From NCBI GenBank assembly GCA_023053575.1, contig JAKZAP010000016.1, forward strand, positions 5,700,046-5,764,045: a stretch of DNA of 64,000 nt, written 5' to 3'. The notes below the pieces were generated by a model. The model saw only the letters and a program-made list of their open reading frames with translations. It did not search any database and was not told where the DNA came from. Positions 28,117-38,310 of the stretch are shown one piece after another (position 1 is the first letter of the stretch; each line of letters starts with the position of its first letter). This stretch comes from Branchinecta lynchi (taxonomy: Eukaryota; Arthropoda; Branchiopoda; Anostraca; Branchinectidae). Both the position numbers and the translations under genes were made by a program.

Positions 28117-30547
28117 CTGAAACAAAAACGATGCATTGCTGCTTCGCCTTTAATTACTACTTGCCCTTTAAAGACCTAGTCCAAACATTCTGTTTACCTT
28201 CTCTTACTGATCGCAAGCCACCAGTTTATTTAGATTTGGACTTGGTTGCCGGGTTGTTGTTTTGCCTCGATGAAAAACCCACGCAGAACGTCTTCTTTTC
28301 GAGATGACGAAATTTGACGAAATCATCTGTTTAATTAAAGTCTAAGACATATGTTTTTCGTATTTTTGACATCTTCAAAATAAACCATGTTTGCACGCAA
28401 GATGTAAGAAACCCTATGATATCTAGGGGAGTGAAAAAAATCAGTGATACAGTTCGGAACATGCTCTTTCTCGTGGTAGGCTCAAACGTCTAACAGTTAC
28501 TGAAGAAAAAAATCGTTACCTAACGGTAGCCATATGGTTACCGTAGGTACGAAAGGGTTAAATGACGAATTCATTGACCTCATGTATTAACTTCAGTGTC
28601 ATTATTACTTCGGCGAATGCACTTAACACGATCCGAATTATTATATTTACGAAAAGATCAGAAATCTGATAACATTTAACACAAGGTATGAATCCTTGAG
28701 CTGAATGTTATCAAGAATTCGAGGAAGATTTAGGTGTTGACCTTCCAGAATTATCAGTACAAGAAACATTACACTTAAAACGGTCTGAATCTTTATATTT
28801 ACTAAACGGCAACAAAAGTTTGACGAAATTTAATACAAGGATGCGCATCCTTGTGTCCGTGTTCCAATAAAGGATATGAATTACTGTATTTATTCTTTGA
28901 CAATTGTACATATGTTTCAGTTTTAGGTGAATAACAAGTGCCAATTAATTTATGTTGTGCCGCATTTATTTGAAATTAAATTAAAATTAAAAATCAGTAG
29001 TCATTTTTTTTGCCAAAAGAGCTTAAAGGACGCCTGAATGGAGAGTACCAAGTATCATCCCTATCTGTATGACTTCCGTTAACAATGCCTGCAGAAAACC
29101 CGATTCAAATACGAAATAGCATTTCAAAGCTATGATTTTCGCTCCATTTTGCATCTGTTGTTTCAGTACTGAACAATTTTAGAAATGAACAAATGTCTCC
29201 AATCAACCCTTCTTCTGGAATATTTTAAACCAATTAAGCCGAAACGTATATCTACAAGAAATTCCAATACGATTCGGCCAGCGCTGTACAAGATTTGAGT
29301 GAATTGCGCTTTTTGTCTTGGAGTCTGCATGTGCAAACCTCCAGAAACGAACATCGCTACTTTAAAAACGTCACGCTCAGGAGAAGAATGCTCTCCGTGG
29401 CCATGTCTGTAAATGCATTCTCCATGGTGTGTTCAAGTATGGTTTCATTGTTCAGGTGTCTTTTAAAGGCCTCCCTCCCAAGTCTGTCCTTTCTGCTAGT
29501 TTGACCATTTTTGCCGGAGAGGAAGCTAGGCGCCGTTCTGCTGAGTAGATTGGTCAACTCACCTCGGAATCGCCAGCCAGCTTCCTCCGCAGGCCTGGGC
29601 CGAAATACAAACGGCTTGGTCCAAAAACGGTCAAAAGAGAGGAGAGGACGACGGAAAAGTTCAAAATTCAAGATGCAAGTGCTACCCTTTTGGATGTTTC
29701 CTCATCGCTTTCAAAAATCATGGACGACAGGGCCCAACCAGCGCACGACGTCGTCCACTGTTTCCTGACCGAGATTAAAAATTAAGTGTCTTTTTCTGTG
29801 TTTGTGTTTGTATGTATTTTGTTTATTTTCTTAATTTACTCCGCCTTTCCAAAATGGCGGGTCAAAAATAAATTACTTACTTACTTAGAGTGAGCGCTTG
29901 GTGCGAAACAGGAAAATGAACCAAGGCCTTGGTAGATACACGGTGACAAAAAACGAGACTAATATCTTCTAGCGTGATAACTTTCTAAACTTTCATAAAT
30001 GGTGCTGCTGAGAATAATTCAATTATCAAATTATAACAGCCCTAGGCCGGACGCTATATAGCACATGACTTTTCTGGCCGATGAATGAAAAACTGTATAT
30101 TGCAGTTGTTGTGTTTTATTTAATTCTTTTACTTTATTTTACATACTCAGTTTTTCAAATGACGGGTCAAGAATGAATTATTTACTTACTTACTTATATT
30201 CAAATAATGTATACAACGGATACGTCAGCTACGATGCTTCGTCAGCGATATTTCGGCCGTTGTTTGCAAGGGTCCTCGTCAGACTGTCAATCTTCATGGT
30301 CAATGTCGGGGAAGGAAACAAACCTGTTTTTTTTCCTACACTGGTATTTGAAAGTAATTTGCCCGAATAAGATATTTGTAGTTGGTAGAATCTTCAGTTA
30401 TTTATCGTAGCTGACGTATCCGTTGTATACATTATTCGAATATATGTTTCAAAGTCAGCTTGGTCTCCAAGGAATATTTACTCACTTTCTTATATCGAAG
30501 CCAGAATCTCTCGGATTAATGGCTGTTTTGCCAATTAAAAGCCTTAC
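28117..30547. other. intron: no gene; retroelement 3' end near 29,300-29,890
   Basis: 28,117-29,160 shows nothing recognisable. At about 29,560-29,780 the plus strand reads a plausible C-terminal tail (DASATLLDVSSSLSKIMDD) ending in stop, then a 3' region ending AAATGGCGGGTCAAAAATAA and (TTAC)n. The same 3' region recurs at 52,830-53,040 and a shorter one at 30,110-30,190, so it is a retroelement 3' end. 30,204-30,480 is a fold-back element. Confidence 0.5.
30204..30480. mobile_element. fold-back element copy
   Basis: Arms AATGTATACAACGGATACGT (about 30,204) and its inverse ACGTATCCGTTGTATACATT (about 30,413) enclose CAGCGATATTTCGGCC, followed by the family outer flank TTTCAAAGTCAGCTTGG. It ends about 70 bases from exon I. 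Confidence 0.8.
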
Positions 30548-30694
30548 CTGTCTAGAAAGAAAACAGGTGCCCCGAAACGGATGTTCGATACCACCCATTC
30601 TCCTCTTTTGTTGCTGAAATCAATAGTCGGTTGCCAAAGACGCAAGACGACATTCTCAACTCGAGCTTCAGTAGGCAAAATGACGTTTATCAGT
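30548..30694 (-). CDS. reelin-like exon I: end of subrepeat B
   Basis: 147 bases: 1 base, 48 codons, 2 bases. Acceptor GTTTCAG|A, donor GACAG|GTAAGG. Encodes LPTEARVENVVLRLWQP and GEWVVSNIRFG, the variants of the reelin RFRWWQP and WALDNVxIG strands (W conserved, ALD replaced by VVS). Joins exon H and exon J in phase. Confidence 0.88.
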
Positions 30695-31547
30695 CTGAAA
30701 CAAAACAGAGCCGAATTAGGAGGGAAGCAGAACTGTAGGAATTAGAGTTGTCCGCAGGGTAGTCGATTTTTTCTTAAAAATAGTAAGTTTTTCTTAAAAT
30801 CAGCCGATAATAGTCGTTTTTATCTGCAATAACAGTCGGTAAAAATGACCAGCCAGTCTGTAAATACCTTGTCCCCTAAAAAAAAAAACATTTTGGCCAG
30901 TGATGTCTCTGCCGGTCGGTTCCTAAAACTCAGAGCAGGAGTGAAACCTGACTGAATTATTTTATTATCTTCTCAATGAGAAGCACGATCACCAGTCCGT
31001 CTACTGTCGATTTTACTTTCACAGTTGTTTTCACACTTTTGCTCTTTAGCCAAATCAAATCTTCCCTTAGACAGTCTTTTCACAATAAAACCCCACCTCT
31101 CACGTCGTTTGCGATTGGTTCAGTCGGAGTTACGGACCGCCCCTAACTGGAAAATGAGCTTATCTGTAAAAATGATTAGGGACAAAGAAATACTCTATAT
31201 GACTAAGTCCAAAACACGCCAGTGAACCTCGGGAAGAACGAGAAAACGTAACACTAACGACTCAAACTCAACAACTCAATCCTGTGTTAACCAATCACGG
31301 CGATGTTTGGGAGCAGCTGTGATACCGCTTCCGGCTCTTCCGCTAGGTACAGGGCGATTTGCATCGGCACGAAGAGTTAGTCATCGAGAGTATCCTCGGG
31401 AGATGACCTCTGAACTCCTCTGAAAACCCTGATAGAAATCGTATTAAAGAAACTTTTGGTCAAATTTCATATGACATCTAGTTCAAATTGGGCAGAATGA
31501 AGGCTTATTCGGAAGATATTTGTTCTCAAGCATTCAAAGATTACAAT

Positions 31548-32690
31548 GTTTTCTTTAGAACAAGACCAAAGGTTTCGATGGGGTCCCAAAGGGGAAATAT
31601 TTTGTCTATCTTTCTTATATAGGTTTTGAAGATGTTCAGTTTTTGCCAAACCCGGGCACATTTGATATGATTCTACAAAGTTCTACTGTTCTCCCAAAAA
31701 CAGCCACTAAGTCCTGCTTTCCACCTAAAAGCATGTCAAACAATCAGGCTCATTCGAAAAAGTCATGTTTTGACTAGATTCCGACAGGACTATCCATCCG
31801 AGGCGAAAATAAACAGTATTTCTTGATTCACCCTGTCTTTTTTGGGTACACCTACCTCCTCCTACCAAATTTTATCAAGATCAGAATTTTATTTTACTTC
31901 TTTTAAATTTTCGATTTTGGCCGGACTCCGGTCAAACTACTTCTCCGGTGAGAAAAAACAGCTAATTTTTGCATTCAAAATATATTGTTAGCCTCTTATC
32001 GACGCTCCGATCGTTAAAAATTATTTTTTTTACTTCTGTAAAATTTCTAGTTTCTGCGGGATTCGGTTTAGCTAATTATGCAGCGAGAATATCCAGGTTC
32101 GCACATTGATTCAGCATGTATTCTTGCTCCTGTAAGGATGTTCCGATCGACTTCAGAATAAACTTTATTCCTACGAAATTTCCGGTTTTCCCCAGATTCC
32201 GGCGTCTAATTGCCCGGAGGGAACATAAAGTTCAAATATAGATTTAGGGTGTACTCTTACCTCTAACTCGACGCTCTAATCGACCAACGTTTAACCTGCA
32301 AGCAACTTTAGATACGACTTTCACTCTTACAAATTTTCGCAAGCTACTTGTCCAACGAAAAAGAAAATTCAGAAACAGATCCAATATGTCTTGTACCCCT
32401 GTATTGAAATTTCATTCTACTTCTGACAGAACTTTTACTTTTGCGAAATTACCGGCTTTTCCGGATTCCGGACGAATATTTGTAAGATGAGAATATGAAG
32501 TTCGGTTCTGGATTCAGTATGTCTGCTTACCCCGAGCTCGACTCTCACAGCATATTTTCTTCATCCCTTGATTTAATACCTCCTCCCCGCCCCTAAATAT
32601 TCGGCTACAGACCCATCTACAAACTTGACCTGTACTTCGATCAGTGAATCCTCACATAAATTTCGAACAACAGATTCGACAGTTATCGTG
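31548..32690. mobile_element. AACAAGACC/GGGATCCC element copy
   Basis: Begins AACAAGACCAAAGGTTTCGA and carries several diverged internal units built around CCGGTTTTGGCCGGATTCCGG-type sequence. It runs to the TTATCGTGCTGACAGA segment that in other copies precedes the GACGGACGG stretch. Other copies: 49,808-50,725; 55,810-57,000 (inverted); 60,958-62,380. Confidence 0.65.
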
Positions 32691-33080
32691 CTGACAGATG
32701 GTATGGTATCTGACACCACGGTCTAAATTCATTTTTGCAGTTAACGTGGTATCTGATACCACGGTCAAAAGGCGTTTTTGCAGTTATCGTGGTATCTGGC
32801 CAGTTATCGTGCTATCAGATATTCAGATACTACGGTCCGACCGTGGTAATTGGTCGTGGTATCTGAAAAGTCATCTCACTTTCATCAAATTTAGTCAGAT
32901 TGGTGAGAAAGAAGTTAAGCACTTCGTGATGTAACTGGATATCTGTTTTTCTTTTGGGATGACTTCGAAAAGTGCAATTTCGTTAATAGTCGTTTTTACA
33001 GACCACCCTGTATCAGATACCACGATAACTGCAAAAACGACTAATTGCAGATCCAGTTACCGTGGTAACAGATACCATGG
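32690..33080. repeat. array of near-perfect palindromes (CGTGGTATCTGATACCACG)
   Basis: At least five occurrences of GTGGTATC/GATACCAC halves with 19-23-base dyads near 32,700, 32,750, 32,790-32,850, 33,010 and 33,060. They are separated by GCAGTTAtCGTGGTATCTG and by tttttgcag spacers. Each can form a hairpin of 9 bp with a single-base centre. Confidence 0.8.
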
Positions 33081-33638
33081 TATCAGCAAAAACGCAACTA
33101 ATGGCTTTGTTGACTTTTCAGTACTAGAAGTTGCTCTACCTTTCTGGGATCCCAAACGTAAGTGGAGGGATGCCTATGAGTTCGTAAAAGTTCGTAAAAG
33201 TATCTGCCAAAACGCAAGTATTATTTTCCTTTCTTTTCCCAAAGTTTTGTTGAACAAGTTCAAATTTTCGAACGCATCCGACATTGCGTCAAAACGCAAC
33301 GTATTTGCGTTGCTTGTTGCACGATTTGTGTCGTACGTCGCTAAACGCAGAATTCTGTTCGAAGTCACCGATCTGTCATATTAGTAAATACGAAGTGTTT
33401 ATTCTGTCTTCCTTATGTATAAAAAGAACCCGATATGATGTAGAGAATACCGAGGCCCGACAAAAAGCATGCAGATTTCGATTTCTTTCGAGTTTTCCCC
33501 GCCAACGTTTGCAGGATTTTATTTCTTGCGTATAAGAAGAACTCGATGTGCCAACGACTTGACCGACGCTCGACAAAAGCATATAAAATAATATTTCTTC
33601 CGGATGTCTATAATAGATAATGGATGTCTTTCGTTTAC

Positions 33639-33835
33639 CTTTGGTCTCCGCTGGGACTGGATCGGAACCTTTCCAAATTCGTCCATATGCTTCCACCACC
33701 AAGCGAGAACTCCAAAAGAACTTCGTCATCATTCGTCTCATGGGGGCCACTCTTCAGAAATTCAAACTGGAACTGCAGCAGTGGACTAGACGCTGTGAAA
33801 TCAAGTGGAACGGTTTCAAAATACCGACTGCAGCC
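33639..33835 (-). CDS. reelin-like exon H: subrepeat B core with Asp-box
   Basis: 197 bases: 65 codons in phase 0 plus 2 bases. Acceptor TTCTCAG, donor AAAG|GTAAAC. Encodes YFETVPLDFTASSPLLQFQF, a DDEVLLEFS strand and the Asp-box variant SLGGGSIW. It follows directly on exon G (...LRFHG|GCSRYFE...) and leads to exon I in phase. The spacing matches reelin subrepeats exactly. Confidence 0.9.
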
Positions 33836-33938
33836 CTGAGAAGAAAAGAATAGCTTTTGAATATTTGTTTGCATTTCTTCATAATCGTGACAGTATTGAC
33901 TCGACCAATCTATACGGCCGTTTCCTGTAGCTGTGTGT

Positions 33939-33940
<2 letters not shown>

Positions 33941-33980
<40 letters not shown>
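33941..33980. repeat. uninterrupted 40-base G tract
   Basis: Forty consecutive G on the plus strand, so C40 in the reelin pre-mRNA about 105 bases upstream of the exon H acceptor. It is the longest of many G/C runs in the window. Length may be inexact in the assembly. Confidence 0.95.
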
Positions 33981-33982
<2 letters not shown>

Positions 33983-34087
33983 AGGGCAAGAGCACGCTCT
34001 TGAAGATCTGTAATAAAACACAAATAAACAATCCGAATATTAAATATTCCTTGAGCCCAAGCTGACTTTGAAACATATATTCAAATA

Positions 34088-34174
34088 ATGCATAAAACGG
34101 ATATGTTAGCTACGATGCTTTGGCAGCTGAAAAAATGCCAAAGCATCATAGCTGACATATCCGTTTTATGCATT
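34088..34174. repeat. long hairpin, fold-back family
   Basis: ATGCATAAAACGGATATGTT at the left end and its inverse AACATATCCGTTTTATGCAT (with one G for T change) at the right end pair over about 38 bases. They surround a loop of about 10 bases. The inner stem includes TACGATGCTTTGGCA and its inverse. Confidence 0.9.
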
Positions 34175-34262
34175 AATCCCAATATTTCACTCAAGGACAG
34201 GAGCCAGACGAAACTTCTTCCCAACGTCTGTTGCGAATCTGTGGAAGAATCTCAAGGAAGAT

Positions 34263-34551
34263 ACGGAGCGTGTTCCACCCTTCCAACAATAGTAACTATT
34301 GCTTACTATTTTCGTTCCAGTCCCGAGAAAAGTTACTACGCTGACCGTTCCACCTTCTATAAATAGTAACTAATAGTAACTTTTTGCTTACCACGCTCGG
34401 GAGCGTAGTAGGCGTGCGTGATTTACCGGATTAGCCCGTGGGACGATATTTTGCTGAAAATAGAAAATGCATTCCAGCCTTGACGCCAAGATGCCAGACT
34501 TCGTGACATCATGCGTAGTAATTACGGTAAACAGGGTGGAACACGCTCACG
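34263..34551. mobile_element. MITE with GAGCGTGTTCCACCCT termini and 3-bp target duplication
   Basis: 283-base element from 34,266 to 34,548 with terminal inverted repeats GAGCGTGTTCCACCCT and AGGGTGGAACACGCTC. ACG flanks both sides (34,263-34,265 and 34,549-34,551). The second copy at 49,038-49,331 is flanked by TGA on both sides, confirming a 3-bp duplication. Confidence 0.85.
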
Positions 34552-34669
34552 ATAGCTGCTGAGTCAACACATGCTTTCACACGTCATCTAGATAGAACCA
34601 GATACCGAGTGGTGGAACAAGCAGTGGAGGTATGACCGGGGGGGGGGGGGGGGCTCAGAATGTTCCACT

Positions 34670-36060
34670 AGCAGCGACGTCGCAAGTGCATGGGTGGCTA
34701 AAATCTTACTGAATCTGTCAGAAATTCTAAAAACTGACAATTCTAGTTCAAATTCTTTTATTTGACAGCTAGCCATGACTGGCTGTCCGCTGTTGATGGT
34801 TGGTTGTTGTCTGAAATTTGACTAAGTCCGAAGTCCTGGTCGGTTCCGTGCGGGGCCCAGGATTGGCCGATGGATATGACTTGCAACCTCCGGGTGAAGA
34901 CAAGTGGTGACAATTGACAGGTGGCTCCGCCTTAGAGGAGGAGTCAGGTTAACTCTGCAGCGGCTCCGCTAAAGACGCAAATTTTGCGAAGAGAGCTTGG
35001 ATAGTTGCTGGGCACAATTCTAGCAGCAGGTCTGAACTACTTTACCCAAGAGAAAATCAAACTGAATGCCACAGGCAAAATATTTGGAAGTCACAAGAAT
35101 TTCCAGAAACATCCGAATAGAAACCGTTCAATGTACTTTTTTCTCCTGTTCAAACCCTGAAATAACTTTGAGTGCAGAGTATTCAAATTCATATTCAAAT
35201 TTACTTTACTTTACCTTAATATTCTTATCGATAACAAAAATAACAGTTTAAAACACTTATAGAATTAAATTATTCACACACGATTTATTCACGATTTTTC
35301 CAGGTCACCCTTAAAATGTTTTACGAAGTACGAACCAAATGACTTCAGGTAACATTCGGATGAGTGGATCGGCGTGTGCAAATGAGCAAATAGTGCAAAT
35401 AATGTTTTGTGTACTATATAGTGCTAAGTGCTAAGAGTACAAAACCTTGAGACATTAAAAACCAGAGACAGAAAAGCTGCAACAGCAGCTTCTAGATACT
35501 GTAGGCTGCCCAAAACCATATTAAAGTTAGTGCCAAAGGCAAAAATTATTTTGATTCACCTTTTTTCTTTCAAAAATCACTAGGCTAATTTCTACACAGA
35601 TTCTAGCTTGTTAATGTTTCTCAAATCTCAAGCCTAAAACTGGCTAAAGCCCCATCTAAATAACGAGCCCTTTCACAAAACTGTGAAACTACGAAGGTGC
35701 CGCATGCGAAATTTCCGGAAACATTTAGGATCAGAGCGTCTTTTTGGGATCCCAAATGACAGTAAATATGATGGAATCATAGATGTGTCCGTTTTTCTGT
35801 GACCAGCACATCACCTGACCATCTTCTCTAAGTGCTTACAAAGCCAATTTATGATTTATGTTACGCTACAGGTAATATTTTTTTGAATCAACATATTTTT
35901 CTGCTTAAAATAAAGATTTGGCAAAATCCCCCCCCCCCCCCATTTGGACTGCCCCTGCGATTCAGGAGTCTGCATAATTCCTACCAGAAGTTCTTCTTAA
36001 AAAAAAAAAGAAATAAGATTTCAGGATTTTCCGAATTCTTATACAGGATTTTGAATGACC
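34670..36060. mobile_element. diverged remnant of the 17.8-kb hAT-type family
   Basis: GCGACGTCGCAAGTGCATG at 34,674 matches the terminus of the 17,792 element. 35,590-35,830 matches the interior at 18,240-18,470 (AATCTCAAGCCTAAAACTG, TCTTTTTGGGATCC, GACCAGCACATCAC). Breaks and gaps separate the two parts, and no target duplication could be read. Confidence 0.6.
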
Positions 36061-36494
36061 TCTAAGCCTACCGGATTTTAGTGTTGACGTCAAAATGGGA
36101 CCAAAGTTCGTGACCGGGGAAATCCTGTATGGGAGATTTCATAGTTGGGTGCATTTCTTTATTGGCCTCCGAAAATCAAGGCCAGAATGCTCCCAAAATG
36201 CAGGCAACATGAATTCTGATCTTGAAATTTTAAAGAATTTTACTCCCCGCCGAATTCTGAACAGAAAAACTGAAAACCTTTTCCGTGGTAATCCTGTCCC
36301 TTATAATAGTAATAATAATAATTTTATTTTTCACCCATCAAAAGCACATGGCATAGACGGAGTAGGAATAAAGAAAGAAAAGAAGAAGGAAACACTATAA
36401 CAAGATATATTTTATAATCTAAAAAAAAAAAAAGATTATAATCTCGTTGTCCCTTGTCCCAGGATCATTTTTGCCTCCCCTGTAATTTTTTTTT

Positions 36495-37812
36495 TATGGC
36501 ACTTGCCCTTCGGCCAAGTGCCATATAGCGATCGCAATTTCTGTCCGTCCGTCGGTCTGTACAGGTTTTGCTAGTTCGGGCACTTCCACATAAGCTAGGA
36601 CGGTAAAACTTGGCAGTCGTATCAGGGGCCCCAAATGATTAAGTTAGAAATAGTCACTTCCCCGATCCGAGCACCGTGGAGGGAGGGGGAATCCGGAATC
36701 TTGAGGTATTTATAACTTTTGAACGGGTGATCGGATCTCGATGAAACTTGATATTTGGAACGACCTCATGCCTCAGACGACCAACTTAAAATCCGGACCG
36801 GATCCGGTGACTTTCGGGGGGAGCTGGAGGGGGCAACCGGAAATCTTGGGAAACGCTATGAGTGGAGGGATCGAGATGAAACTTGGTGGGAAGACACCTA
36901 GAAAACACTAGATACATCATTGAAATAACCGAGCCGTATTCGGGCACTGTGCGGGGAGTGGAGGGAGGGGGAATCCGGAATGTTGAGGTACTTATAACTT
37001 TTGAACGGGTGACCGGATCTCGATGGAACTTGATATTTGGAAAGACCTCATGCCTCACACGACCCACTTAAAATTCGTACCGGATCCGGTGACTTTTGGG
37101 GGGAGCTGGAGGGGGCAACCGGAAATCTTGGGAAACGCTATGAGTGGAGGGATCGAGATGAAACTCGGTGGGAAGACACCTAGCAAACACTAGATACATC
37201 ACTGACATAACCGAGCCGATTCGGGCACTGTGGGGGGAGTAGAGGGAGGGGGAATCCGGAATCTTGAGGTATTTATAACTTTTGAACGGGTGATCGGATC
37301 TCGATGGAACTTGATATCTGGAAAGACCTCATGCCTCAAACGACCCACTTGAAATTCGGACCGGATCCGGTGACTTTTGGGGGGAGCTGGAGGAGGCAAC
37401 CGGAAATATTGGGAAACGCTATGAGTGGAGGGATCGAGATGAAACTTCGTGGGAAGACACCTAGCAAACACTAGATACATCATTGACGTGACCGAGCCGA
37501 TTCGGGCACTGTCGGGGGAGTGGAGGGAGGGGGAATCCGGAATCTTGAGGTATTTATAACTTTTGAACGGGTGACCGGATCTCGATGAAACTTGATATTT
37601 GGAAAGACCTCATGCCTCAGACGACCCACTTAAAATCCGGACCGGATCCGGTGACTTTTGGGGGGAGCTGGAGGGGACAACCGGAAATATTGGAAAACGC
37701 TATGAGTGGAGGGATCGAGGTGAAACTTGGTGGGAAGACACCTAGCAAACACTAGATATATCATTGACATAACCGAGCCGTGCCTACTCGTAACAAGTGC
37801 AATATGAGCTCG
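36495..37812. mobile_element. modular satellite element, inverted copy, with a 281-base tandem array
   Basis: Left end is the hairpin GGCACTTGCCCTTCGGCCAA at 36,499; right end is GAGCTCGTAGCTC near 37,808. Between them, a unit starting AATCCGGAAT recurs at 36,690, 36,972, 37,253 and 37,534 (spacing 281-282), so four near-identical copies. Short antisense frames rich in PPP arise from the G-rich unit. Confidence 0.85.
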
Positions 37813-37835
37813 TAGCTCTTTTTTTTTTTTTTTTT

Positions 37836-38070
37836 TTTAGCAAATAACGAATGGAACTGAGGCTTACTAATCCTACTTACTCCATGGAACCAAACGGAAT
37901 TCCCGTCTACTTCCTCCATAACGGACGCTCCAACAACCCTATTCCAATATTTGTTTTTAGCAAATAACGAACGGAACTGAGGCTTAATAATCCTACTTAC
38001 TCCATGGAACCGCAAGGAATTCCCGTTCACTCCCTCCATAACGGACGCTCCAACAACCCTATTCCAATAG
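37836..38070 (-). repeat. 120-base tandem duplication of the end of reelin exon G and its donor
   Basis: On the minus strand the segment from YWNRVVGASVME through FHG, the donor GTAAGT and 50 bases of intron is present twice, exactly 120 bases apart (donors at 37,995-38,000 and 37,875-37,880). The frame stays open through the first donor to the second, so use of the second donor would add 40 residues. The second copy differs at several codons (VMEEVDGNSVWFHG against VMEGVNGNSLRFHG). Confidence 0.9.
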
Positions 38071-38310
38071 TTCTTTCTGAAAATATCTGAGCCAAAGCTA
38101 TCCCACACATAAGGGGGTAGGAGTTCCACTGGATGACTGCAATCGTCGTTGTCCCAGCCTTGGTCACAGACACACTGAGCGTTCAGGCACGATCCATGGT
38201 TCGAGCAGGCAGTAGGGCAATCGTCGCCGACATAGACGTGAGTTAACGCCCAGGACTCAGAGGGCAGGTACGGGTTGAGCTGACTCCAACGGATTCTGAT
38301 TGGTGAGAAC
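38001..38310 (-). CDS. reelin-like exon G: subrepeat A end, EGF module, subrepeat B start
   Basis: 310 bases: 1 base plus 103 codons, ending in phase 0. Acceptor CTTTTCAG|G, donor GGA|GTAAGT. Residues 5-28 hold RIRWSQ and SWALTHVYVG (reelin RFRW.Q and WALDNVYIG). Residues 31-57 are an EGF module with six cysteines (CPTACSNHGSC then CVCDQGWDNDDC). Residues 60-103 begin subrepeat B (PVELLPPYVWDSF, NGNSLRFHG). It joins exon F and exon H in phase. A second in-frame donor lies 120 bases downstream. Confidence 0.92.

Larger units (their letters stand above)
30695..33638. other. intron: MITE, dispersed element and palindrome array; no gene
   Basis: 31,188-31,392 MITE (ATACTCTATATGACTAA end and inverse). 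31,548-32,690 copy of the AACAAGACC/GGGATCCC element. 32,690-33,080 array of palindromes. 33,147 a truncated inverted end of the same element (TGGGATCCCAAACGTAAGTG). 33,380-33,600 an inverted relative of 24,460-24,700. Confidence 0.65.
33836..38000. other. intron: MITEs, hAT remnant and 281-base satellite; no gene
   Basis: Contains the G40 tract, a perfect-arm hairpin (34,088-34,174), a MITE (34,266-34,548), a diverged copy of the 17.8-kb hAT family (about 34,670-36,060), a retroelement tail with AATAATAATAA (36,305-36,330), the inverted modular element with a 281-base satellite (36,495-37,812), and the duplicated exon end at 37,836-38,000. Confidence 0.7.

Noticed and set aside
33635..34076. 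Proline-rich frames near 33.6-34.1 kb
   Set aside because: The proline run is the G40 tract read on the minus strand; only the exon H part is coding.
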